Shown: positions 12,895 to 24,610, numbered from the stretch's first letter. The stretch: DNA of 64,000 nt from Bolinopsis microptera (GCF_026151205.1 NC_087082.1:16895401-16959400); one strand, 5' to 3'. Notes: generated by a model not told the origin, from the sequence alone. Numbers and translations are program-made.

Positions 12895-13584
12895 GGGGGT
12901 TTATAAATAAATAAAAAAGATGCATTTGTGTTGTATCTCGGTTCAGAAATTTGAAAGAGTAGATTGCGGATGTTGTTGTTAACGGGTGATACTCGTAAAT
13001 ATATGTTTCGACGAGTCAACCCGCGCGCGCGTCTTGGTAGGTTATAAAATCTACTACTGTAGTTGCGTTTTTTCCCTTAAGACACACTCTATGAATATGA
13101 AATTGGCCTGGTACAGGGGTTTGAGCCTGTCCTCGCACTAGACCCATGTTTCTCTACGATTCATGGACAGTACCGCCACACTCAAAAAACAATCACTCCA
13201 AGTTCATTTTCGAAGAAACCCGAGTATCGCCAAAACCACCAACAAGAGGGACTTTCATATTCACAAACGGTTATAATGAACGAATTCCTCCGCACTACCC
13301 AACCATGGTGAGTAAAATATTCATACCCACGTCATTATTAAAAGTTTAAATGTAGCTTTAGAGAATATTTGGGGGGGTCCTGTATCAACCTTCTCGCGAA
13401 ATTAGAATTTATATCGTTGACCTAAAATCCAAATTCAACAAAGAATATTACCTAGCCAGTGTCATTAAATATGCTGATGCAGGACCGTGCGAATATCCAC
13501 AAGGAACTAGGATCAGTGCACATCGACCTGAAATTGAAATTGGCCGATATAATCAAACTCCTCGCGAATGAGCGAATCGGGGAA
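10991..13584. other. No gene recognised; contains long G-runs
   Basis: There are two striking homopurine runs: G14-T-G9 at 12267-12290 and a 31-base G-run at 12863-12893 followed by AGGGGG. Frames of 60-87 codons around 11732-11995, 12145-12376 and 13146-13349 show no recognisable domain. Confidence 0.5.
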
Positions 13585-13960
13585 CTATCGCTCATTTACC
13601 ATCGGAAATTTATTGGAGCTATTCAGCGAGCTGGAAATCTCTGTTCCGATATCAGTTGTGGAGGGTCTCTTATAAGAGTTTAATTTCTGGCATTGCAAAT
13701 CAGAGGGCACCTCATCAATAAGCAGACAGTGCAAAGCAAATTGATTTTCTAGCGACTTTTATTCAGATATTAGGCATAAATAGAAGAATGATATACTCCA
13801 GGTGAAAATTATAGCAATATCATACTGAACACCATATTATGTCTTCTCGACATATTACGCAATAACTATGACTAAAATCTACATACACATTGGATGATTA
13901 TCTAACGTAGATAGATGTTAGTTTTGAATACATAGCACAATACTAAACGAACATTGAAAG
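13585..13960. repeat. Partial copy of the duplicated-unit 5' segment
   Basis: A block starting TTTACCATCGGAAATTTATT and passing through ATACTCCAGGTGAAAATTAT is nearly identical to parts of 15590-15830 and 20605-20960. A weaker relative is at about 30458-30600. It is a third, truncated copy of the 5' part of the segmental duplication. Confidence 0.75.
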
Positions 13961-14029
13961 TACTCCACTGACTTCGAAAAAAGTTTAATTTTTTTTTCCG
14001 AAAAAGGCTGTACCCTGTAGAGTGTAGGG

Positions 14030-14118
14030 CCTGTACGGTACGTACCTTTAAAAAGTGCTGTACCGTACGCACTTTAAAGCCGGGTACCGTACGTATTTCT
14101 CATTATAGGGGGGGGGGG
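14030..14118. repeat. GTACGGTACGTAC palindromic cluster with G-run
   Basis: Palindrome-rich words built on TACGGTACGTAC, GTACCGTACG and GTACCGTACGTA occur three times within 70 bp, each near an AAAG/CTTT word, followed by an 11-base G-run (14108-14118). A similar cluster occurs at about 48693-48748, so this is probably a dispersed fold-back element remnant. Confidence 0.5.
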
Positions 14119-14209
14119 CAATAATAATCCAAACCAATCTCCTCAATTTTTACTTTTTCACGAGGACTGTGGCGACCTTGTTTGCCCTGTCCAGAGATCC
14201 CAGGGTTAA

Positions 14210-14515
14210 AAGACAATTGCTGGTAATCTTATCTCATTAAAAAAAGGCCTGGGGATAACTCCGCATCTCTTCCTCCTGGGGTGGGACGGGGACTTTGATC
14301 TATCAGACAGCATCGTTGGGACCCTCAATGCAAACGAAGCTGTGTATCACAGACGTTGCAACGTGCAACATTCGATAACAACCCTAAATTTAAAAATAAA
14401 GATAGTAAAAATGCACCCACCTGTTAAGAGGCGCAAGAGAAAATCGATGGGGATCGCGTTGCTTCTTCCATCAAAAGCTGATAATTCACAGAAAGCAAGT
14501 GAATCAACCCCGTGA
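14210..14515 (+). pseudogene. N-terminal fragment of invertebrate multicopy family
   Basis: A stop-free frame of ~101 codons lies between TAA (14207) and TGA (14513-14515) and contains GDFDLSDSIVGTLNANEAVY followed by HRRC. From memory, a D/E-A-x-YHxxC motif of this kind is common near the N-terminus of large, repeat-like uncharacterised proteins in cnidarians, hemichordates and molluscs. Their C-terminal half resembles the frame at 19282-19736. Just upstream, in the same frame beyond a stop, HEDCGDLVCP resembles the preceding Cys-containing part. No start codon is compelling and downstream frames are broken, so I treat it as a decayed copy. The family assignment is by recall of pattern only. 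Confidence 0.35.
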
Positions 14516-14851
14516 GAATTGGGGCCTGGTCCTCTCCGGCCTCAGTTTTGAGCCTAAAATCACCGTCTATAAACTCGAATAATTCCGCTGCTTTACTATC
14601 AATAACTGCCCTACACTGCAGTACACAGAAGATTTATATCATTGAGAGTGATCGCATTATTTTTAGTTCAGAACATGCTGTTAATATGTTTTCTTGCTCA
14701 GTTAAGCAACTATGCATCGGCTTGGAAAATATAAAATCTCAACTGTTACCCGCTCAGAGTTCACAATGTTAAAACTGTTAAAAACCCACTGCAGCGAACA
14801 TTTAACGGTTGTGTCAAATGCTAATGGAAAAAAAGGTTTATTTTTCTCAAC

Positions 14852-15128
14852 AGAAAACTATTCGACGGTCTAGCCCAACTCCACTTCAGTGAAAAAACCT
14901 TGGATGACACAGTTAAGGAGGTTACAAATGAGGCACTTGCCATGGAGAATGAGGTTTTTGGTACCTTTAACATTGAAAATATCCGCAATCAATCTCCCGC
15001 TGATGATCTTATAGAACTTGTAAACCTACTCTTGTATAGACATCCTGTTAGTAAAGGAGAATCTGCATACATTGATCTTAGTATTGCGAGTGTAATTCAA
15101 TACAACATGATGAAAAGGATAAAAAATC
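14852..15128 (+). pseudogene. Possible internal exon (~92 aa), same broken gene
   Basis: An open block is bounded by a good acceptor (TTTTTCTCAACAG, ending 14851) and a good donor (AAAAATCAG/GTAAATG, exon end 15128). It encodes an acidic, helical stretch including DDTVKEVTNEALAMENEVFG and SPADDLIELVNLLLYRH. It lies 340 bp after the YHRRC-containing fragment and may be its continuation. No domain is recognised. Alternatively the reading frame simply ends at the TAA at 15179. Confidence 0.35.
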
Positions 15129-16539
15129 AGGTAAATGTTATCATTAACAGGAAAAGGACGAATACTTTTGGAAATCAGTAAGCACTCAACCCCAAAGATA
15201 TAGGTAATTCAATATATTCAAATTCCATCATGTCAATGCATGAAGGTCCATTAGCCAAGACAAGTGACAGTAACACATTTTAAAATTATATCTGAATTAC
15301 ACAACGACAATAAGAAAAAGAAAACGCTAAGTGTAGAAAGGGTATGCGAAGTATAGAACCTGCACTATAATGTACATTAGAACTTGCTGCTATAATATCG
15401 TCCTTTAAACTGTATATCTTGTTATGTGAGGAATCGAATGTGAATATACCAACGAAATTGTCATGGAAGGACCAGAGCCATGTTGAGCGATTTAGAAGCT
15501 CAATTCACTTTCAAATAGAAACATTGGCTGAGGCCTAAAGCTTGCACAGAATGCGGCACAATACGAACTTTTTGACATCTTGGTAAATTTACCATCGGAA
15601 ATTTATTGGAGCTATTCAGCGAGCTGGAAATCTCTGTTCTGATGTCAGTTGTGGAGGGTCTCTTATTAGAGTTTGATTTCTGGCATTGCAAATCAGGGGG
15701 CACCTCATCAATAAGCAGACAGTGCAAAGGAAAAGAATTTTCTAGCGACTTTTATTCAGATATTAGGCATAAATAGTAGAATGATATACTCCAGGTGAAA
15801 ATTATAGCAATATCATACTGAGCACCATATCATAGAGGAGTTCACCCAATACATCCTGCCTACTGGTCCGGTTTCGGCCGATGATTCCAAACTGTCGCAT
15901 TAAAAATGACTGAACAATTATCATTTATAAATTACCTCAGCATGAGTGATGAGGAAGTAACTGAAATGTGTTTAAAATTGGGATCGTCATGTTAGTTCTG
16001 ACACCGAATTAACCGATTGGAGCGGGGAGTTGCGGATCAGTGGCAGCAGACTAGGGAGACTACCATCCAATCGGTAAGTATTTATAATTGTTATTAATTA
16101 GGTATTTATTTGGAATTGGTTTAATATGGATTCAAAGTTATTTCATTATGTAATAAAGTATAACATAATAAAGTATGCTTGACTTAACGCAGTCATTACA
16201 TGACTTCAAGCAATTCAAATCAATGATGTACAGTTTCAATTACAATTATAGAAACATGGCTCCCGCCACACTGTAACAGAGTTGGAAAGAAGGAGCTTTC
16301 TGATGATATAGACCGCGGCAGTGACGGTTGCAGAGGACTCTGTCAACAGAAGTATTGGAGAAGGAACCACTCATACCGGATGGTGGTATTTGTGTGAGAG
16401 GTGACAATCGTGCCCACAACAATGCTCAATCTGGTAAGTCATTTGTTTATCTCGCAAAATCTTGCAAAATTAAAATGTGACAGGATTTGTTATTTATCAT
16501 AACTATACACGGGTATTTATTCGAACATTTGTTCAGGCC

Positions 16540-16624
16540 ATTCATTCCAATAAGATAGTGGCCTTCAAAAGCTACTCCAGAATGTGTAGTTTATGTGCCA
16601 GGAGCGGGTTGAAGCAACACAAAG
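16540..16624 (+). pseudogene. BED-like zinc finger exon of hAT transposase, copy 1
   Basis: The block encodes KIVAFKSYSRMCSLCARSG then LKQHKG and ends at a GTGAG donor (16625). CxxC followed by GLKQHK fits the BED zinc finger found at the N-terminus of hAT transposases, a DNA-binding module. The equivalent in copy 2 has changed the second Cys to His, so copy 1 keeps the better finger. Exon start is uncertain. The remaining transposase is fragmented. Confidence 0.45.
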
Positions 16625-17040
16625 GTGAGTAGAGAGTGCAACAACTCGTTTAGTGGCTCTGCTAAAAGTATGGAGCCTGTCGGCATGGTCGACTGTTTGA
16701 AGAATGTAGTTTCTCGCGGTGGGAAGGTCACGAAGCTGATTGTGGATAATGACGGGAACAATTTTGTGATGTATTGTTTTTATATATAATGATCTTTATA
16801 TTTATAGGATGTCACTTAATACCAGATTACAGTAACGTCCAGTTTCATTCACGTCCAATTAAGTGACAACTCATGGAAAGGATACTACGCCCAGATAGAT
16901 TGGAACTCGACCCGAGCAATACAGGTACTGGTAGCAAATCACATATTGTTGCATACGTTATGATATAAAGTACAATAAATAGATTATTCGTGCAGAAGTT
17001 ATATGACCTGCACTGTTCGTTCAATACACTTTTTTAGGCT

Positions 17041-17400
17041 GCCGGATTCAAGGATATCAACATTTCGGAGATAGGAACCACACTATAAAAAATCTCTAAG
17101 CTTCTACAAATCTTCTCACAATCATCACAAGCACGAGTATATTACCTCAAGCAGATGAAAGCTGTTTTGTACTATGGGAAAGATGCAACATGGGTCGGCC
17201 GATATTACAGCCCATATATGCCCTTGTTGACCACAGCGGTGGGATCCATGACGGATGCACAGACACTTGTGAAGGTGGTGTGGAGAAGAAGTTTTTTTGC
17301 AGGATTTCCATCGAGAAGATGCAGAAACTGCGAGATCTACTGGACATGTGAGCTCTGATGGCTGACTCGCTTAGCAAGATGAAATCCACGACAGAGGTTT
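17041..17400 (+). pseudogene. Transposon-unit exon, unknown (KISKLLQIFSQ...)
   Basis: A coding-like block follows a TTTTTTAG acceptor. It carries SKLLQIFSQSSQAR, YYLKQMKAVLYYGKDATWVG and, after a frame change, IEKMQKLRDLLDM and MADSLSKMKSTTEV. Copy 2 has the same block at 22741-23060 with a ~43 bp deletion. A related end (MAESLTKMKSTSEV) occurs at 29812-29856. I do not recognise the domain. Position after the BED-like exon suggests the same element, but it could be an unrelated nested gene. Confidence 0.35.
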
Positions 17401-18017
17401 ACTACCTTATTCATAATTTTTAAACAGTTTAATTTCACCTTTTAAAATCGATGATAACTACATTAAGCATTAAAATGCAAGAATATATAAATATTATCCC
17501 AATAATTGTGCATACGTTTATTAAATAAAGTATTATTATTGTAATATCTAATCTTAGCTCTCCTGTGATAAGTGATCTCGCGTAAAACATATTACTGTAG
17601 ATTGGTTTTTGGAATTCACTATTCAGTTAACGATACCAATATTTACATTTACTTTATAAGGATTTAATCAGTTTATTTTAATTTATTAGCTTAAAACTCG
17701 TATTGTGACGACCATTTCTGTAATGAAGGGTCTTGTACTAGAGGTATATTACACCTGTACCTTCGCGTGGTTTTTTTGTTTCGCTATAGAATGCTGACAA
17801 TTATTATCAACATTCCTCGTTATACTCGGACTTACACCAAAACTGTCCAACCCAAATGACCCCAAAGGAAGTTTAGAAACCATTTAGCGCACCATTTCCA
17901 CAGCAAATCATATTACATATAATGTTATTTGTTAATAAGGAAAAAAACTAAATCACCCCTAATCATCAAAGTTTGATTTATAAAATAAACCTTTTAGCTT
18001 AAAGATCAGGATTAAAT

Positions 18018-18218
18018 ATGGCACACCAAGGAGGAGAGATACCCGAGCATGTACCAGAACCAATCCTAGAGGCACCAGAGGATCCACTGAGAAATGCAGC
18101 GCACAGGGCGGTTAACTTAATGAGGATGCCTCCGAGATATACACAGAACAATGATATAGACCTGTATATCCGACGATTCCAGAGTTATATGCAGGTAGCA
18201 GGGACAATGAACGAGTAA
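18018..18218 (+). pseudogene. Gag-like fragment, copy 1
   Basis: Sixty-six codons from ATG: an N-terminal PEHVPEPILEAPED stretch, then RMPPRYTQNNDIDLYIRRFQ. After the stop a shifted frame continues VNALLSSLDDPTILAIV. The pattern (Y-I-R/K-R-F-x-x-Y followed by LLxSLDDxTxLAI) is what one sees at the start of Gag capsid regions of LTR retrotransposons. The same stop is present in copy 2 (23693-23893). It is truncated; no pol genes follow. Confidence 0.45.
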
Positions 18219-18718
18219 ATGCTTTACTGTCTTCGCTCGACGATCCGACAATTCTCGCCATTGTTTTGTTAAGTAACCTGTACAATTAGTTGATACGTTC
18301 AACACAAACGGTTGTACGTTTATTTTGATTCTAATTTCTTCATTACTCATATTCAATGTTAATATAAAATAATAAACCTAACCGTTTTATTAAATACATG
18401 TATTTAATGTAATAAAATTATTTCTTATGATTTGTCCGTCTGATGAATGTTGATATATTTGTATGGCCCTGAGGGGACAGCACCACTGACATCAAATTTT
18501 CTCAGACAATAAGATGAGTCCGGAAAATACACTGACTAGAGGACTAGTCTAAACAGGTTCTACAAGAGAGCCAAGAATAGGAAAGAAAGATAGGAACTGA
18601 CTTCGCGTAAACTTTTGCGGACTCTTGGTGTAGTTTTGTAATCCTCAGTGTAGGATTTTTTTAATATTTTAATTCACCGTTTTTTTTGCCACGTCTTTAT
18701 TTTAGTTTTATCTTGTTT

Positions 18719-18916
18719 CTATTTCATATTCGTATCTACAGTTCTTCCGGCCTTTTGTTTATTTATCAAATTTTTACGAGCCCTTTTGTTAAGAGATAAG
18801 GGTTTTGGGAGATAAGGCACTTCTGTAAATGTAACCGAGTATTCGTCCGGTTTTGGAATTATAAGTTTTCGACCGTTACGAGAGCGTTTTATTTGGTAGT
18901 AATAGTAGTAATACAC
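18719..18916 (-). pseudogene. Basic 60-aa frame conserved between duplication copies
   Basis: A minus-strand frame encodes KRSRNGRKLIIPKPDEYSVT and LNKRARKNLINKQKAGRT. It is preserved with few changes at 24413-24610, but that follows from recent duplication. The RSRxGRxxxxP pattern resembles basic tails of retroelement pol or Gag proteins. No confident identity. Confidence 0.25.
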
Positions 18917-19281
18917 TAAATCTAAGTCTTGTTTAAAATACAGAAAAAGAACAACACCTTTCCACGCCTCCTCCTGGAGCTCCCGGAACTTAAAGGGTAC
19001 AAAACCTTTTATAATATATGTGTTATGAGATTATGGGATTTTCATATTTTTGTTTGATTGTTATATAATATATTTTATTATAGCTTATCTAAAGAGATAA
19101 GAAGGTGAGGACTAGAGTCTAGAACAGGAGATCCAGCGAGAGAGAAACATCCCGGCAGAAGGTATGTTGGAGAAGGTATTTAGTGACTAGTAGAAGATGT
19201 GCTAGCCTGTGAAGTGTGAAGATTTTAAAAGTTGTAGCTACCACTATGAAACAAATAGCTCGGAAAGAGAATGGTCAGGAA

Positions 19282-19736
19282 TGAATTCTCTGACATCTGA
19301 ACAAAACAAACTCCTGGTTCGCAAGAAGATAGGGTGTTTACCGTTCATCCAAAATCCTATTACAGAAATTGAAACAGTGTATACTTGCATATTGAACTTT
19401 AAGAATATCGCCTCTCAGTTCAAACTGAAACAGAAGGTACTTCCTGTGGTATGCGATGAAGGGGTCTACCATTTGGTCACCAAAATATACTTAGATCGAC
19501 CCGAATTATTTGACGACTTCTTCATGCTGGGCAGTTTTCATACGGCTAAAACTGCCCTCAAATGTGCTGGCAAGTTTATAAGAGGAAGTGGTGTAGCTGA
19601 TACGTTTATTGAATGTGGGTTGTTTGGACCAAAATCCGTGGAGACAGTTATAAATGGAAGTCACTACTACCAGTCATTTAATGGAATGGTAATGTTATAC
19701 TGTAAGTTTTTAGAAAATCTTAAACAGCTACAGTAA
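19282..19736 (+). pseudogene. C-terminal part of invertebrate multicopy family
   Basis: About 150 codons from the first ATG (the frame is open from 19209 and probably is an exon). Key patterns are VYTCILNFKNIASQF, VVCDEGVYHLVTKI, FMLGSFHTAKTALKCAGKFI, RGSGVADTFIECGLFGPKSV and INGSHYYQSFNGMVML. The order D-x-x-(V/L)-Y, LGxFHxxxxALxxxGxxIxxSGxxDxxxExxxxGPxxxxxxxxGxHYxxS is, from memory, typical of the C-terminal half of uncharacterised multicopy proteins in cnidarians and hemichordates. It stops at TAA before the helical tail usually seen. The start overlaps the end of duplication copy 1 (19218), so the duplication boundary cuts the gene. Function unknown. Confidence 0.5.
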
Positions 19737-20061
19737 CGTAGATCTGGGTGTATATGGTAACAATAGAAACCTCAAATTATTTGTTATATAGTAGTGTTGA
19801 AAGTATTAAAACAACCTAGATTGTACGACTCACTTTGAAGATTAAACTACGTTAAGTGATGAGTGATTGGGCTCATTAAACATTTTAGTAGCGGAGACAT
19901 GCGGATTAGCTTCTTGAGGTTCTTATAGTTCATTCAGACAAGAAGTTTTACTTTTCAAATTCAGTCGTTCTTGAAGCTGCCTGAGTTCAGGAAGTTTGCC
20001 AAAGGGGCCCAGGTATTCTGGTCACCTTTACACTGGGACGAGAGATTAACTTTTTTTACAT

Positions 20062-20301
20062 AGTGACACTTATAGTTTAGCAGCTCACCTTATAGACTCT
20101 CATAACCTTTCCAATAGACCTGATTTTGATGCTTCTTATAATGTTTTTATCCTTAAGAATTCTAGTCCTAGTAATTTAGAAGTTAACGAACATCTACTTA
20201 TACAAAAACTCAGAACTTTGAAACCATATGGTATTAATTCATGTGATCCTTTAGGTATGCCACTTTTATTTGAAAATAAAACTTTTGATAATGGTCCTTA
20301 A
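20062..20301 (+). pseudogene. Penelope-like GIY-YIG region debris
   Basis: The frame encodes SLAAHLIDSHN, a FDASYNVFILKN stretch and NEHLLIQKLRTLKPYGINSC then a stop. SxLxxHL...H, F....IL, E.xxIxxLxTLxPxGxN is the layout of the GIY-YIG endonuclease end of Penelope-like elements. No reverse transcriptase precedes it here. It lies between the two copies of the segmental duplication. Family call moderate: a LINE-derived tail with the same motif is the alternative. Confidence 0.4.
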
Positions 20302-21417
20302 ATTATTTCACCCTTAATGCAGGAACTAGTATCGAATACGCTAAGTATAGAAAGGGTATGTGAAGTATATAACCTGCACCATAATATACATTAGAACTTG
20401 CTGCGATAACAGCGTCCTTTAAAATCCTAAAAAAATCTCATTATGTGAGGAATCGAATGTGAATACACAAACGAAATTGTCATGGAAGGAATCAGAGCCA
20501 TGTTGAGCGATTTAGAAGCTCAATTCACTTTCAAATAGAAAAATCGGCTGAGGCCTAAAGCTTGCACAAAATGAGGCACAATACGAAATTTTGAACATCT
20601 TGGTAAATTTACCATCGGAAATTTATTGGAGCTATTCATTGAGCTGGAAATCTCTGTTCCGATATCAGTTGTGGAGGGTCTCTTATTAGAGTTTGATTTC
20701 TGGCATTGCAAATCAGGGGCACCTCATCAATATAATTAGCAGACAGTGCAAAGCAAATTGATTTTCTAGCGACTTTTATTCAGAAATTAGGCATAAATAG
20801 TAGAATGATATACTCCAGGTGAAAATTATAGCAATATCATACTGAACACCATATTATGTCTTCTCGACATATAACACAATAACTATGACTAAAATCTTCA
20901 TGCACATTGGATGATTATCTAAAGTAGATAGATGTTAATTTTGAATACATACCACATTGTTACACATACCATACTTCTTCAATACACTCATTCTGATGGC
21001 CAACATTTCTCAGATTGCTTCTGTTCGCTTCTGTTCGCTTCGATCCCTCCGCTGGCACAATCATAGAGGAGTTCACCGAATACATCCTGCCTACTGTATA
21101 CATCCGGACCTACTGGTCCGGTTTCGGCCGATGCTTCCAGACTGTCGCATTACAAATGACTGAACAATTGTCATGTAAAAATTACCTCAGCATGAGTGAT
21201 GAGGAAGTAACTGAAATGTGTTTAAAATTGGGGTTCATCATGTTAGTAATGACACCGGATTAACCGATTGGAGCGGAGAGTTGCAGATCAGTGGCAGCAG
21301 ACTACCATCTAATCGGTAAGTATTTATAATTGTTATTTATTAGGTATTTATTTGGAATTGGTTTAATATGGATTTAAAGTTATTTTATTATGTAATAAGG
21401 TATAACATAAATCACAG

Positions 21418-21577
21418 TTGTGGCTGTTTCGACTGACACGGCAGCAAACATGAAAGCAGCCCGGGCCAGGCTCACAGCCGAGTTAGGAGTATTCAGCATT
21501 CCCTGTTTGTGCCATGTTCTCGATTTGGTTGTAGAAGATATTGGAGGGCTGCAGTGGGCTAAGAATATAATAGAACG
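21418..21577 (+). pseudogene. hAT transposase exon, DUF659-like
   Basis: The exon lies between an acceptor (AATCACAG) and a donor (GAACG/GTAATT). It encodes VVAVSTDTAANMKAARARLT and ends CLCHVLDLVVEDIGGLQWAK. S/T-D-x-A-A-N-M-K-x-A then C-x-x-H-x-L-x-L-V-V-x-D matches the start of the RNase-H-like catalytic core of hAT-type transposases (DUF659 group), where the Asp is catalytic. The rest of the catalytic core and the C-terminal dimerisation region are not seen nearby, so the copy is broken. The corresponding block is missing from duplication copy 1. Confidence 0.65.
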
Positions 21578-21999
21578 GTAATTTAATTTACCTGTTACTG
21601 TTTCAATTGTTTTGTTTATAATTTGAACTTGAATATTTTAACTTTTTCTATTCTTCATAATAAAATATGCTTGACTTAACGCAGTCATTACCTGACTTCA
21701 AGCAATTCAAATCAATGATGTACAGTTTCAATTACAATTATAGTAACATGGCTCCCGCCACACTGTAACAGAGTTGGAAAGAAGAAGCTTTCTGATGATA
21801 TAGAGACCGGATGGTGGTATTTGTGTGAGAGGTGACTTTGGCTGGCACAATCGTGCCCACAACAATGCTCAATCTGGTAAGTGATTTGTTTATCTCGCAA
21901 AATCTTGCAAAATTAAACTGTCACACTCCACAGGATTTGTTATTTATCATTACTATACACGGGGATTGATTCAAACATTTTTACAGTCCATATGATGCT

Positions 22000-22091
22000 G
22001 GTTGCAGAAAATTCCAATAAAGTAGTGGCCTACAAAAGCTACACCAGAATGTGTAGTTTACATGCCAGGAGCGGGTTGAAGCAACACAAAG
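22000..22091 (+). pseudogene. BED-like zinc finger exon, copy 2 (degenerate)
   Basis: Encodes NSNKVVAYKSYTRMCSLHAR then SGLKQHKG before a GTGAG donor at 22092. It is paralogous to 16540-16624, but the second finger Cys is His, which would weaken zinc binding. Confidence 0.4.
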
Positions 22092-22453
22092 GTGAGTGCA
22101 ACAACTCGTTAAGTGGCTCTGCTAAAAGTATGGAAACGCCAACTTATTGAAAACTACAGAAAAAAGGTATCAGAAAATGTAAAAATCGAACTTCTAGAAA
22201 AGATACTTAATTCGGGCACTTGCTCTAGCATTCTCGACTTCATATTTTCAAAGAAAAAATGTAAACGCTTATTTACAACATGGTGAAAAAATAAGCTTCT
22301 AGCGTTTTCCTGCGCCAAATGAGAGCAATTCAAAGTTTGGACACGAGTCTTGGAACACCCTGTAAAAGAAGTAATAGAAGGTCACGAATGCAATGAGATT
22401 TGCAATCGGTTTAATTTTAAATAGAAAGAAAGAATTTTACCAGCAGTTATCAG

Positions 22454-22610
22454 TTGTCTTTCCCAATCGAAGGTGCATTATTGTTTGAGTGCAGTAAGGA
22501 AGAACATGTCAGCATGGTCAACTGTTTGAAGAATGAAGTTTCTCGCGGTGGGAAGGTCACGGAGCCGATCGTGGATAATGACGGGAATACTTTAGAGGCA
22601 ATACAGGTAC
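22454..22610 (+). pseudogene. Transposon-unit exon (EEHVSMVNCLKNEVSRGGK)
   Basis: The block FPIEGALLFECSKEEHVSMV, NCLKNEVSRGGKVTEPIVDN ends at a CAG/GTACTGG-type donor near 22607. Copy 1 holds only the second part (16683-16760), interrupted by ~160 bp that is absent here. It is probably a further transposase exon; no domain recognised. Confidence 0.3.
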
Positions 22611-22740
22611 TGGTAGCAAATCACCTATTGTTGGCAAATCACCTATAGTTGCATACGTTATGACATAAAATACAATAAATAGATTATTCGTGCAGAAGTT
22701 ATATGACCTGCTCTGTTCGTTCAATACACTTTTTTAGGCT

Positions 22741-23060
22741 GCCGGATTCAAGGATATGAAGATTTCGGAGATAGGAACCACACTATCAAAAATCTCTAAG
22801 CTTCTACAAATCTTCTCACAATCATCACAAGCACGAGCGTATTACCTCAAGCAGATGAAAGCTGTTTTGTACTATGGGAAAGATGCAACATGGGTCAGCC
22901 GAAGACGGATGCACAAACACTTGTGAAGGTGGTATGGCGAAGAAGTTTTTTTGCAGGATTTCCATCGAGAAGATGCGGTAACTGCGAGATCTACTGGACA
23001 TGTGTGCTCTGATGGCTTACTCGCTTTGCAAGATGAAATCCACGACAGAGGTTTACTACC
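22741..23060 (+). pseudogene. Transposon-unit exon, copy 2 (KISKLLQIFSQ...)
   Basis: Same block as 17041-17400 with near-identical SKISKLLQIFSQSSQARAYY, then deletion of ~43 bp after KDATWV that shifts the frame. This supports decay of the unit after duplication. Confidence 0.35.
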
Positions 23061-23692
23061 TTATTCATAATTTTTAAACAGTTTAATTTCACCTTTTATA
23101 ATCGATGATAACTACATTAAGCATTAAAATGTAAGAATATATAAATATGATCCCAATAATTGTGCATACGTTTATTAAATAAAGTATTACTATTGTAATC
23201 ACTGATCTTAGCTCTCCTGTGATAAGTGATCTCGCGTTAAACATGTTACTGTAGATTGGTTTTTAAAATTCACTATTCAGTTAACGATACCAATATTTAC
23301 ATTTACTTTATAAGGATTTAATCAGTTTATTTTAATTTATTCCTCTAGCTTAAAACTCGTATTGTGACGACCATTTCTGTAATGAAGGGTCTTGTAGTAG
23401 ATGTATTTTGCAGCACATACACCTATACCTTTGCGTGGTTTTGCAACGCTTTGTTTTGCTATAGAATGCTGACAATTGTTATCAACAACCCTCGTTATAC
23501 TCGGACTTACACCAAAACTGTCCAACCCAAATGACCCCAAAGGAAGTTTAGAAACCATTTAGCGCACCGTTTCCACAACAAATCATATTACATATAACGT
23601 TATTTGTTAATGAGGAAAAAAACTTAATCACCCCTAATCATCAAAGTTTTAATTATAAAATAAACCTTTTAGCTTAAAGATCAGGATTAAAT

Positions 23693-23893
23693 ATGGCACA
23701 CCAAGGAGGAGAGATACCCGAGCATGTACCAGAACCAATCCTAGAGACACCAGAGGATCCACCGATAAATGCTGCGCACAGGGCGGTTAACTTAATGAGG
23801 ATGCCTCCGAGATACACACAGAACAATGATATAGACCTGTATATCCGACGTTTCCAGAGTTATTTGCAGGTAGCAGGGACAATGAACGAGTAA
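23693..23893 (+). pseudogene. Gag-like fragment, copy 2
   Basis: Paralogue of 18018-18218 with few substitutions (ILETPEDPPINAAH; FQSYLQVAG) and the identical premature stop after GTMNE. The shared stop dates truncation before duplication. Confidence 0.45.
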
Positions 23894-24412
23894 ATGCTTT
23901 ACTGTCTTTGCTCGACGATCCAACAATTCTCGCCATTGTTTTGTTTAGTAACCTGTACAATTAGTTGATACGTTCAACACAAACGGTTGTACGTTTATTT
24001 TGATTCTAATTTCTTCATTACACATATTCAATGTTAATATAAAATAATAAACCTAACCGTTTTATTAAATACATGTATTTAATGTAATAAAATTATTCCT
24101 AGTTTTCTTCAGCTTTATGATTTGTCCGTCCTATGAATGTTGATATATTTGTATGGCCCTGAGGGAACAGCACCACTGACATCAAATTTTCTCAGACAAT
24201 AAGATGAGTCCGGAAAATACACTGACTAGTCTAAACAGGTTATACAAGAAAGCCAAGAATAGGAATAAAGATAGGAACTGACTTCGCGTAAACTTTTGCG
24301 GACTCTTGGTGTAGTTTTGTAATCCTCAATGTAGGATTTTTTTCACATTTTAATATTTTAATTCACCGTTTTTTTTGCCACGTCTTTATTTTAGTTTTAT
24401 CTTGTTTCTATT

Positions 24413-24610
24413 TCATATTCGTACATTTACTTTCTTATCTATAGTTCTTCCGGCCTTTTGTTTATTTATCAAATTTTTACGAGCCCTTTTGTTAAGAGAT
24501 AAGGGTTTTGGGAGATAAGGCACTTCTGTAAATGTAACCGAGTATTCGTCGGGTTTTGGAATTATAAGTTTTCGACCGTTACGAGAGCGTTTTATTTGGT
24601 AGTAATACAC
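24413..24610 (-). pseudogene. Basic 60-aa frame, copy 2
   Basis: Minus-strand counterpart of 18719-18916. It lacks one of the tandem TAGTAA steps that give the Tyr run in copy 1 and has a different C-terminal end. Confidence 0.25.

Larger units (their letters stand above)
15327..19218. repeat. Segmental duplication, copy 1 (3.9 kb)
   Basis: From ACGCTAAGTGTAGAAAGGG to CTGTGAAGTGTGAAGA the sequence is collinear with 20339-24917, mostly at high identity. Differences: copy 1 lacks the 21418-21659 block (DUF659-like exon and following intron), lacks the 22127-22500 block, but has extra sequence at about 16315-16380 and 16760-16920. Both copies share the same premature stops, so the unit was already decayed before duplication or both derive from a non-autonomous parent. 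No LTR or terminal inverted repeat was found at the junctions. Confidence 0.85.
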
